Of a stretch of 64,000 bases of DNA, positions 35,885 to 46,632 are shown piece by piece. A model generated the notes under the pieces. That model was not told the DNA's origin. It did not search any database and worked only from the letters and a program-made list of their open reading frames with translations. Made by a program: the position numbers and the translations under genes. The DNA lies in contig NC_050737.1 in assembly GCF_014529535.1 (NCBI RefSeq), positions 372,001 to 436,000 of the forward strand, given 5' to 3'. Each line of letters begins with the position of its first letter. Position 1 is the first letter of the stretch. Source of the DNA: Bradysia coprophila (lineage: Eukaryota; Arthropoda; Insecta; Diptera; Sciaridae).

Positions 35885-36315
35885 TGTATACTTACTGGCC
35901 AAGGTGTCCTCGACTCAGCAGCACCGGTTGCAGTGTCTTCACTGGATTCGTGGGCGATGTGGGTACTCTTAAAAAGTCCATTCAACAATTTTCAACAATC
36001 TACACTACCACCTCATACCACAAACTAAACATAATCATTTGTCTCTCATGATAAATAAGTCGAAAACCATAAGGTCTGATTTTCGATATTAGGCAGTGGC
36101 ACCTTTTGGACCATCGGTTTCTTCGGTAGTTTTGTAGTGTTTTCAAAGCTCAACATTCCGCTAGAACATTGTTTTCAAGAATACTCTCAACTTTATGAGT
36201 TATGACCACCGGAAAGTTAAAGTCGTCCTGGGGGACTTCTTCCCGGGCTCCCTCGGATCCATCAACCACAAGCCCGGAAACAGTTTGCGATACGTTTACG
36301 TTTTCCGCACACAGA
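35885..36315 (-). pseudogene. Protein-like minus-strand stretch, probably a decayed gene
   Basis: Minus-strand segments read like protein: SGLVVDGSEGAREEVPQDDF followed by FPVVITHKVESILENN, and, about 200 bp on, THIAHESSEDTATGAAESRT. The last ends at a consensus donor (GGCCA|GTAAGTAT, around 35900). The segments lie in different frames and cannot be joined with certainty. GC content is raised relative to the flanks. It could be a decayed host gene or old repeat. Confidence 0.25.
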
Positions 36316-37562
36316 CCTTAAAATTCGCAAAATTCGAAACGCCCTAAGGTGTATAATGTTCTTGCAAGTCAGATGACTATTATGTTACTTTTAGCTGAGT
36401 ATCTAATTTCAGGTCAAATATAGATAACGTGCTGAAAAATCTTTAACCAAGAAATTGTTGGTGCAGATTTAATGGAAAAACTTCGAGAAATTCTAAAAAC
36501 CTAGATAGAGGCTGATTCCAAAGTTTTTGGTTTTCTAGATGTTGGGAGCGGTAATGTCCACACAGTTTACAAATTGAATAAATAAATTTATTGAGAATGT
36601 CCGTAATGATTGACAAATTGACTTAAACTTCCAAGTGACGTCAATGATTATGAGTTGTGGTTGCAACCACATCGTTGACACAAAAGTAAACTTATTAAAA
36701 CCCATTTATACAATGTGATAATCGAAATGATGTTTATCTCTAGCGCATCCACGATATATTCGAATTGGAAAATAGCTTGCCTTTCTCTCACTTTTCTTTC
36801 TTGCATCGGCGGATTAAACGCTAAGGATTCGCTATTGAACTACATAAGACCCACTACCTTCTTTATCCTAGTTCTACGACCCTTACAAACATTATTGTCT
36901 TGTGAAATCAAGTAGCGAAATCGACAAATAATTTTTAAGTTTCCTGGATTTCCAAGGATTTTTGAGATTTTTTTTATTCTGATCAACGCACTTCAAGCAT
37001 ACTTCAAGCTTGATGAAAACTCTTGGCAATTTTTTTTTGGTTCGGTTTAACGTTTTACAAATCCTCGAAATTATCAGCAACTGAAGTGGAACTTTCTGAC
37101 ATTGTTTAATATCTAGATGCTAAGGATAGTGAGTATGCGTGGTAACGTAATGGCGGTGGTTCTTAATACGAGTTTTTGATTGGACAATATCAATGAAATT
37201 CAATGGAGACATTATACGTTTCGACGGATCTTAGGACAAGGTAAAAAACGGGTATGATTGCAATTGCGTCATGCCATTCAGCAATGTGACGGTATTTGGA
37301 TGGGCCCATTTTAATTTGGACTGCTCTAAAATCAGTAATTTCGGGCCCTTTTTGCAAATAGCACAGCAATGAGATTTTAACGACATTTTAGATGAGATAT
37401 ACGAAACCTAAAATCGCGAATATCCTTTCTCCATTCTGTCTCCAGTCTCAATTTCTATCAAACTAAAAACTTTTCTCTTTCGATTAAAATTCTAATGATC
37501 ACAATGTGTACAGTGGTCAACAAATAACCATATAGGAATCAATTCCACAATAATGCAGTGAT
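36316..37562. other. Intergenic stretch 3' of NEURL4
   Basis: A solitary family-B MITE end (CAACGCACTTCAAGC) occurs at about 36985. No gene is supported. Confidence 0.4.
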
Positions 37563-40500
37563 CTAACCCTCTTGCATTTCAACTGGCGTCAGTTTCAACA
37601 ACAGTGCAGTTAGTACACACGCTCCAGCTTCTTTGGTTGTCCACTTTTGAACGCTTTCGCTAAACATACTCGAACCACTTCCATCGCCTTCGCTTAATTC
37701 AGCCACGCATAACGACTGAGTCCGCACGCGCACCTCGAATGCTGTGTCAATCGAATAAACAGTCCGGCCGGACATGTAACGATGTGTGAAATTCGTCGGC
37801 GGTTTGGCTGGCGAATTCGGAACTGACAGCAGATTTAGGTGGCCGCCCAAACCGGAATCGTCTTTCTGATGGCCACCGCTTCCCTCACATGTATCTACGA
37901 TTCAGAGAAGGGAAATGCGTTAAGTTTACGTCAAGTGGATGTGGATCATGTTAAATGTCGCACCAATTGGCAACGGCTGACCGTGATCCAATATCGCACG
38001 AATTTTATCGACTCTAGTCAAGTAGAATGCCGTAGTCCAATCGGCACTGCCACTATTTTCGACAGCTGAGGTTGTGGGCAGATTGGCATTGGTGATGAAT
38101 TGATTAATTTTGAACCGAATCCAACCTGTAATGATCCATCCACATGAACGTTTTTTCATTACTTCCGTCGAACAATTTCAGAAACTCCTTACCCGTCAGC
38201 ACCGAAGTACTTTCACTGGTGACGCATTTCCGACAGTAACAGATGGGGGTGTCGCTAACAAAAAACGCGTCCGGTATTACTAAAGTCCTTTGGAAACCCA
38301 TGACCAACTTTAAATAATCACAGTCCTTCGTACTAATGGCTGGAAGACTACTAAACGAAGTGTTGTATGCTTCACCAGATGAAGTATTCAAATCAAGCGA
38401 TAATGGTTCGTTTCTTTGCTGTGGGTTCCCGTAATTATCGGACGAGGATGTAGCCTGCTTGTACCTTTCGAAAGCATCAAGTAGGAGTTGTTGCGGGTTT
38501 ATGTTTGATTCGTCGTCGACGTCATCTAGTTGTTTGGAAGGCATTATAGTTTTGTCGCAGGTAACGGAAGGTGCATAGAACAAATCAACTTTCACTTACT
38601 GTCATCCGAATCGATCGCGAGATTGGTATCGTATGTTATCGACCCGCTACGTGCTTCTGCATATTCTACACTTTCATCCTCGACTGCCTCATCGCCTATT
38701 TGATTTGTGTCTTGTTCGCGATTATTGTCCAAGCAATTCAAACCGCCATTGTTGAAACGGTGTGTACTTTGGCTTCGTTGGATATTCAAATTGGTGGAAT
38801 GTTGCAGTTGCAGTGAATCTCGCAAACAACTTTGGGGAGAAGAAAAGTAGCGTTCAGACAATTCGGTTTTGAATGTATCAAAGAACTCACCATGACGAAG
38901 CGGATGAGTTGGTAGGAAAGTCGTTTTTGGTTTCGACAGAACGATTTTTGATCGAAATGTTCATCAACAGATTTTCGGAAACGCTTTCTGCAACAGATCG
39001 AGCCCTGTAACAAAATCGATTTTTCAAATTGTCTAATTTTTTGGATGATTCAAAAGTTATCATACATAATTGAAGTGCCAACCAAGCTGCTGGACGGCAA
39101 CGATGTATCCGTTTCTTTTTCATGAATTTCCAGATCAGCCTTCTCACATTGTGGCACATTCCTATCCGAATCCAGACTCAGTGCATGACTTGTTGTAGCC
39201 GGTAACACTTCCTCATTGATGGGACTGCCATTCTTCTGTTCCGTGTTCAAAATGGTCAACTTTTCGCACCTGCCATACAAATCGAATATTGGATACACAT
39301 GGTGTGGCAAACCGGACGCCAAATCGTCTAAAGTCTTCTGGCCAACGGTAACCGACAGATTTCCCGAAAACGAAAAGCTGATTGTGATTACGGTGTCCTT
39401 CTGGATGGAGTTCAGTAGTTCGCCGTATTTCGTTTGGTTTTTATTGCCGTTAATGTTGGTGTAATCGTGCGTTACAATCCAGCAGGGTCTCTTCAATAAT
39501 ATCGCCGATGAAGGGAAAATGAAATTATTTGGTGTAACGCCGATGACGCCCAGTAAAATTGTCCCCTTCCACTTGGTGTTAATTTGATCGATTCGTACCT
39601 GGAAAAGAAAGAAGGGTACGATTGGAGTGTTGTACACCATTCAAATAGTGCGATTCCCGAACAAAATATTCTGTTTGGGATTCGTACCTGGAAAAGAAAG
39701 AAGGGTACGATTGGAGTGTTGTACACCATTCAAATAGTGCGATTCCCGAACAAAATATTCTGTTTTCATACCAGACTCGACTTTCGACAACATGAATTTA
39801 GGCAACACAGGTTTTGTACATAAATGGTAGCACATAGTGCGTTGGACAGGTTTCCTGAATACGTAACAGGCATCCGTAAGCTCCAGTGAAGTCTGTGGTC
39901 CCACCACAGCCGATTCACAGCAAGCTACCTTCGATATTGGACAAACGATAGGTAGAAGAGACATATGGAGTAGTTATTAGAACTCATGGTATCCTATATA
40001 CCAGCTGCACCAATAATTGTCTCGTTCCCATTAATATTTATTTTTTTGTGAAGTGACTGCAGTGGAACACATTGGGACTGACGGATGCCACATTTCGAAA
40101 GTCTTAAATTTATGCCTTTTGGTATTATTCATAGCCTCTGATGTAAATACCAAAATGTCATGATAAGACTTTGTTTTACTCTCACAAAGTACTCGAACAT
40201 CATGCTCGGAAATAATGTCTTATTCCCGGTAGCCGAGTCAAAATTTCTCCGTAACCAAAAACTTGAAACTGACTTCCCGGTCCATATTTTTCCCGACAAT
40301 TTTCCCGGTAACCAAAAAGACCACTGCAAAAAGACACTCAATCTAAATTTGAATTTTTCATCATGTGTCTATGTAAGAGATCGAAAATTCAATTTAAAAA
40401 TTCCGCAAGACATTCTTCGGCAGAAATTTTAATCACAAATGCCAAACAACCATCCTCATCGAAAGAACGATTATTTTAGGTACTTGGAAGGAATCATTTA

Positions 40501-43500
40501 AGAACAATGTCACTCCGAATAATTCTATTCCTTCTCTATCATTCCACACGTATAGCATTTCGATACATATATCACACTATAAGTATAGTATATATGTGTG
40601 GTAATATTGGTATCGCATGCGGAATAGCATGAATTGGATTGTAATTGTAAATTTTTATAATTCCACAAATGTATCGTTGATTTCTGATTGGAATTTCGCA
40701 GTGCATCTAGGATTCCAATTGGAAAATTTCCATTTCATTGTTCCGACCGAATGAATTGGTCTTCTAATGGTAATTTTCATGGTTCGGTCTGCCGTTCCAA
40801 TTTTTTTTTTTTTTTAAACATAAACATAAATGGACGTAGGTCTTATCAAGTCGTCTCACGAAGACAGCCTATCATCCTTATCATTGAAAAATGGAGGGGA
40901 GTACCAACTTGACTGCTACTGCTTTTTGGTGTACTGAATCAAATCATAACAAAACCCTAATCCATCGTTTTTTTTACCAAAATTATAGATCGCCAGCAGC
41001 AGAAAATTTATTTCCAATAAATTTTCTGACGAGAAAAAAATTTTCTCCTCCGTGACAATGTTTTGCACATTGCCGTGACCAGGATTCGAACCTGGGTTAC
41101 TACGGCCACAACGTAGGGTCCTAACCACTAGACGATCACGGCTATTGGAGATATGTTATTGCGATGAATATTGCCGTTTAAAGCGTAACGAAATGAATGT
41201 GTAACAAAAACGAGTACAGTGTGCAAGGTACGATAAAAACAATGTGTACACACTGGTAGGTAGGTACCCAAGCCATATACATGAAAAATTTGTTGCGAGT
41301 GCAATGACTTTCACTCCCGTCAAAATAAATGTGAATGACGAAGCGGTCAAAATAAAACTTTGCAGTTCCATCTGGTGGTGTGAAAAGAATTTTTGGTTTA
41401 AATGCTGTTTTATCAATCTTAGAAACTACCGGGCGTTGATGCATCGTATTCGGAACTCAACCAAAAATCAATTCGCATTGTTACACGAAGTCTTTATACT
41501 TACACTGATACTATGTCCTTTGCACAATGGTTTCGTGACGCAGACGATTCCGTGATTATATCCCTGATATCGATGGGCAGTTCGTTTATCGTCGGATAAT
41601 TGAATGTTTTTCCCGTGACTTTCGCCGAATTCAAAGAACAATGCTTCCGATTCAATCGATTCCAGCATCGAGTCTTGATTCTACAGTGAACGACAGAAAA
41701 GGAAGTTTAGTTACAAAGGGAAAAATCGATATATGACCCTCGCCGTACATAGAAACTCTTCTCCACACACTCCAACGAATCCTGCAAACGCAAACTGCAT
41801 GGACGAAGTGGTGATGCTGGTCCTTGCGACGAAATCACCTGACACGCCATTGTCGTGCCAATCAGCTCAACCACTGCGTACACGTCCTAGCAAAATACAA
41901 ATGTTTGAAATCAATCGCAGCACAAGTGGACAGACAAACTAACGGATCCAACGACTGGAAAATTGATGTTCATGTCCTCCGAATTCAAGAGAATTTTCAG
42001 CGTTCGCGACGATGTCAAATCGAGAGTGATGCGATCGCCGACACGAAGCCATTCCAGCGAGGCCATCGAACGTTGTAGCAGTTTCGAGTTGTGACGAATT
42101 TCATTGCCCGACACGTACCACACATTGCCCGGGATCTTTTTCATGCAAACGGGAATATTTTTGCGAACATGTTCATCGGTTAAGTTGAGATCCGTAACGC
42201 CGACTTTTAAACATCCGGCTAGCAGACTATTGTATTCGGTAATTTTAATATCAAATGGTTCCCCCGGCGTTAAATGATGCTCCGAAAATATTAAACATCG
42301 CGACAGAGCTGACGATAAATTTGTGCAACGACTGGCATATGTCCAATTTTGCGAAAGGGTTACATTGCCCGATATGCATGACCAACTGTAATGAAATTGT
42401 AATTTAGTAAATTTCCATTACAGTCTTGCCATGCCCACTTATTTACCGATGCTTGGACTCGATCAACATTGGCTGGATGACCGACGTTGCTTGCAAGCTC
42501 TGAGAATTTTCGCTGGTTGCGTACGGTGCTCGTATGTCTGCTCCGCTGGTGATACTCACCTGAGCACACTGTCCGTACAAATCGACCACGGCGTGCATAT
42601 TTTGAATAGGACATTCATACGCCGGTCCTTGGTCTTCCCCATTCACGAAGAAGTGAATGTTATGACCGTTTTTCATGACGCCGATTCGTGAACCAGTCGT
42701 TAAACTATCCAGATCAAACGGCATGTCATGCCGGACCAGTACTCCATTGTACATTAGCGTACTGCCTGACATCATTATCGTATCTTGTTCCAAATCAGTG
42801 GCTGTGCTAGCCATTGTTATTTCATCGGGTCTGATTCCGGTCAGGCCAATTTCAACACTTCCATTCCAATGGTCAATCATCGTCTCCAAAACAACCTCGA
42901 ATAGTTCGCGATATCTCAGTGGACGATTGCTGAACACTATCGAGCCATTAAATTCTGCTAGAGCTTTCGGTCGACTGGCCGTGAGACCTCCGTTGGAAAT
43001 GCGAGCATTTCGACCGTAGCATGACGTGTGAAATCTTAATTTCGGTTCGCTGCTGTACAGCGTTGTGTTGGAAATGGTTGAATTACCAGTGTCAGGACTA
43101 CCGCATTCGGACGTATCAATAATACTAGCTTGTGCAGCTTGCCCATAGAGATCTGTTCAAATGAAGTTGGTTAGATGGATGGGGCACAACTGTTTGTGTC
43201 GACCATACCAATAACTCCATACACTCGTTCTGGAACATTTAAAGCTCCTGGCCCCTGATCAACACCATTCACCCAAAAATGCAACGTTCCATCATCTTTT
43301 CGAACAACGCCAACACGATCACCAACTTGCAATCGATCCAAATTCTGACCATACTGTTCGATAACCGTAGTCCCATTCATCATCACACCATTCCCAGTCA
43401 TCATCCAAGTGCCACTTCTGATTAATAAACTTTGCTCAATTCGTGAAATTCAATTTCTTTACAAAATACGAAAACTCACCTGACATTCGTCATCGTGAAC

Positions 43501-45867
43501 GGAAATTCCAATTCGTTCGGTGAATGAGTCGTTACGCCGACTTCGATGCTGCCCGCCCACTTGGTCACCACACGTTCCAATCGAACTTGGAAAATTTCAT
43601 TCGGCCGTAAAGGACGTCTGGTCAGCACAACGCCATTGTTGAAGTCGTCGGAAGCGCTGATAAGATTTAATCATTTTTAAAGGTCCGGTGAAACGAATCC
43701 AAAACTTACTTTGGCCTTAAGGCTGTACGCCCGCTATGCGTAACCAGTGCATGCGTTCCACAAATTTGATGAAATGTCAACCGATCATTGTTCTGAATGA
43801 ATTCCGCTTCCGGACTGTGTACACCAATCTCCTCCGAACAAGTTTGCAGTGTCATCAAATTGTTGCGGCGCGTGACCAAATTCTGCTGCTCTCGTTCATC
43901 GCGATCGACAATGGTCACTTTTATGGTCATGCCATACAGATCGATAACGCCCCATAATGTGGCAGAGACACGAGTCGACGCCACTCCCTGATCCTGACCG
44001 TTGATGTAATAATGCAAATTTCCGTTCGATTTTCGCATCATTCCGACGCGATCGCCTTCTCGCAATTCGTCCAAATTGAATTCACCATATTCGCGACGAC
44101 TTCCTTTCCCGTTGGTGAGAATGCCCGAACCGGACATCATTATGGTTCCACTTCTCATGTTTGTCATTCTGATGGAAACGAGAATGTGAAAGACAATTCG
44201 GTGGAAACTCGTACATCGTAAGTGGAATGAGAATTTCATAGAATTGCTTTAGCTTAGACATAAACTTTCCATCTCGTTCATTTCATTGGACAGTACAAAC
44301 AAATTCATTTCAACGTAATCCCATTATTTAAATTTTATCTGGTTCGTAACAATGACAACAAAAACGAGTCACCTCAATAACCACTATATTCCGTTTAAAT
44401 CAAAGAATCTCCTGACCTTTCCCTTCTTGGACTTTTGTTTAGTTCTATTTCAGATCTAGTGTTTAGGTCGTAATACGCAGGGCCGCATCGGCTACCCAAA
44501 AGCCATCCGGGCGTTAAACGACGAAAATCTGTAAAATTCCCTTCGTTCACACCAAAAATAAAAAAAACCTTCGAGGATCGCGCATAAAGCCCGGCCTTGG
44601 ATATATGTTAAGAAGACTTCAAAATTACATGAATTTGCTCTACATGAGAGTCAACACGAATGGAAAATTTAAGACCCAAAACAACAAATTAAAAAGAACC
44701 CTGCCGACTGGCTTGTCACTTACGTAGCTGGAAAATGTAACGCTGTTGGATTATGTGTTGTAACACCAACTTCGATACTACCGGACCATTTATCGACCAG
44801 TTTATCGATACGAATCTCAAATAATTCGTTGTCCTTTAACGGTCGATGTGTCATGACAACGCCATTATTGAATTCATCCAGTGGACGTCGTCGTTCTGTT
44901 GGTTATTGATTTTATTTTCAATTTATTGAAAATTCGCAGGACCGACTTCAGGTCACTGACTACTGACTACCAACCTGCTGTACGACAATTTGCACTTAAT
45001 TTGACCAAGGATCCACAACGATTGTGAAAACGTAAACGATCATTGATGTCCGTTATATCACCTCCTCCACCTAAATGCAGAGACGACGGATGCGAAACCT
45101 GAACGTCGATAGGCATTCGTATGTTCACGTCTTCGACAACGTCAATAGAATCGGTCTGAAACTAAGATGACAATAATCGGAATTAAATTGACCCGTAAAT
45201 GACTGAGTTGCTCTGCACATTACTTGTTGGTCCAACGGTGGATACATCGAAACCTGAACACATTTTCCGTATAAATTGACGAGCGCGTACACTGGATTAG
45301 GGATGTTATTGGCTGCGATTCCTTGCGATTCACCATTTATGTAAAATATCAGATCGCCTTGAGACGTTCGCATAACACCGACTCGGTCACCCTCTTTCAA
45401 TTTGTCCAAATCAATGCCATATGCTTCGACTAGAGAACAGCCGTCTTTGAGGATACTGATCCCGGCCATTAACTTTGAAAATTCGAGTCGTTGGTCATTC
45501 AGTCGGAAAGGAAATAATTTTTCCAACAAGAATTTTCCCTTACCCAAGTTCCATTCGACATTTTTGTGGCACAAGCTGGCAGTTCAGTTTCCGGATGAAC
45601 GGACGTAACACCGATCTCGATACTGCCACTCCATGACGACACCTACGATTCGACATTCATTCAGTTAATCGACAATTTCGGAATTTTTCTTAAATCACGA
45701 AAAATCGATAATACCTTCTGATCGATTCGCACTTCAAATAAGACATTGTCCTCGAGAGGAGCGGCACTTAACACTAGTCCATGATTGAATTCATTGAAAC
45801 TTCGGGTCGCTGTGGTATTGTTATTAGACAATGTTATCCGTTTCCCACAATTCCAGTGGAAGGACAT
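37563..45867 (-). CDS. NEURL4: Neuralized-like protein 4, 18 exons
   Basis: Eighteen exons join in frame to 1621 codons plus stop, close to human NEURL4 (about 1560 residues). Exons: 45867-45715, 45642-45544, 45472-45224, 45155-44975, 44895-44724, 44168-43710, 43656-43480, 43417-43209, 43152-42447, 42385-41944, 41886-41749, 41680-41504, 39598-39066, 39004-38891, 38829-38600, 38525-38193, 38125-37964, 37894-37563. Six NHR domains lie at roughly residues 5-160, 205-345, 410-575, 603-755, 802-965 and 1010-1165. Signatures are [28 protein letters not shown] and VDLYGQC; NHR5 is the most diverged. The C-terminal region has a cysteine cluster (ICYCRKC) after [20 protein letters not shown], and GWIRFKIN, as in NEURL4. 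The family associates with HERC2 and CP110 at centrioles. The start at 45867 fits the first NHR, but an upstream exon joined at the acceptor near 45889 is possible. Confidence 0.96.
39591..39765. repeat. 89-bp tandem duplication spanning a NEURL4 splice acceptor
   Basis: The unit starting ATTCGTACCTGGAAAAGAAA occurs at 39591-39679 and again at 39680-39765, with no difference seen over the shared length. On the minus strand the unit contains the 3' end of the 1.9-kb NEURL4 intron and its acceptor (CTTTTCCAG|GTACGAATC), so a second equivalent acceptor lies 89 bp upstream of the true one. 89 is not a multiple of 3. Confidence 0.95.
40200..40330. repeat. CCCGGTA(A/G)CC-rich repeat fragment in a NEURL4 intron
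   Basis: CCCGGTAGCCGAGTCAAA, TCCCGGTCC, TTCCCGAC and CCCGGTAACC recur within about 100 bp. The first word matches CCCGGTATCCGAGTCAAA at 59914, and related words surround the LINE at 60653-60760, indicating a dispersed repeat family. Confidence 0.6.
41071..41142 (-). tRNA. tRNA-His: tRNA-His (GTG) inside a NEURL4 intron
   Basis: Identical over 72 nt to the tRNA-His at 22979-23050, with the same anticodon loop TTGTGGC and intact box A and box B. It lies on the same strand as NEURL4, within its 1.9-kb intron (39599-41503). The trailer hairpin (CAATG...CATTG) and GTCACGGAGGAGAA are conserved downstream, followed by a T-run. Confidence 0.98.
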
Positions 45868-46007
45868 TATCGCAAAACTGTGCGATACAAAATATAAATA
45901 TTTTTCTTTTATTTATATATTGACTGTCTACAAAAACAATCAAAACTGTCAAAGTCATCGAGTCATCAAAGTCATCCACCAAAAATGTCAAATCGTAGAG
46001 AGGGATT

Positions 46008-46417
46008 CTTTTGAAAAACAGCCTACCGAAATCGGACGCATTTTCCAGTGGACTTTTTTATAAGTGCATAGAAAGGTATTCGACCCTAGAAGTCAAAACC
46101 ACTTTCAAAAAAATTCGTCGAAGCTTGTGTGGCTGGTGAAAGGTGATCAAAAACCGAAAACTTGCACTTTTCTTACAACCATTTCTCCATTTACACGACT
46201 CTGTTCGGCTCTTGTAGGTGGAGAAATTTTTGTAAGAAAAGTGCTCGTTTTCGGTTGTTGATGACTTCTTGCTAGCCACACAAGCTTATATATTTTTTTT
46301 AAGTAATTTTGTTGTCTAGGGTCGAAGTCCTTTCTAGGTACATATTAAATAACCTCCATACAAACTGCACACACACTCTACGTAGAGTGTGTGTGCAGTT
46401 TGTATGGAGGTTATTTA
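46008..46417. repeat. Duplicated copy of the 50458-50565 segment, interrupted and palindromic
   Basis: GGATTCTTTTGAAAAACAGC...CTACCGAAATC and AGTGGA-TTTTATA on the left, and TAAATAACCTCCATACAAAC...ACTCTACG on the right, match the segment at 50458-50565 (opposite orientation). A fold-back insert (about 46069-46344) separates the two halves here. The right part is then mirrored, forming a 72-bp perfect palindrome at 46346-46417 (35-bp arms around CG). It lies between the 5' ends of NEURL4 and the coiled-coil gene, so it may include promoter sequence. Confidence 0.85.
46069..46344. mobile_element. 276-bp fold-back inserted in the duplicated segment
   Basis: The ends TAGAAAGGTATTCGACCCTA and the inverse (TAGGGTCGAAGTCCTTTCTA) differ at two positions. 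The inner arms AAGCTTGTGTGGCT / AGCCACACAAGCTT and CACTTTTCTTACAA / TTGTAAGAAAAGTG also pair. The related segment at 50458-50565 lacks this piece, so it behaves as an insertion. No ORF. Confidence 0.85.
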
Positions 46418-46632
46418 GTGAGTTTGTGTCTCCATTCAGTTAATTTGAATAGCTTTTTCGAAGTAAATTATTATTAAATTATGAACAGCACCACCGGAGA
46501 AGATGTAAGTGTTTTTCAACCACTAAATTATGAACAATAAAATATAAATAGACATGATGTAGTCAGCAAGAGAAGCAAGGTCTCTGGCAGACCTTAGAAG
46601 CGCGATAGAAGAAAAACCGACAGCTACGGTCG

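Noticed and set aside
38126-38162. 37-bp intron in NEURL4 using the donor GGAA|GTAATG
   Set aside because: Too short for a spliceosomal intron. The donor at 38192 (GACGG|GTAAGG) gives a 67-bp intron and restores the conserved GWIRF segment.
44440-44600. GC-richer patch in a NEURL4 intron considered as an extra exon
   Set aside because: Neighbouring exons join in phase without it, and the patch has no matching splice sites. It is probably a small repeat insertion.
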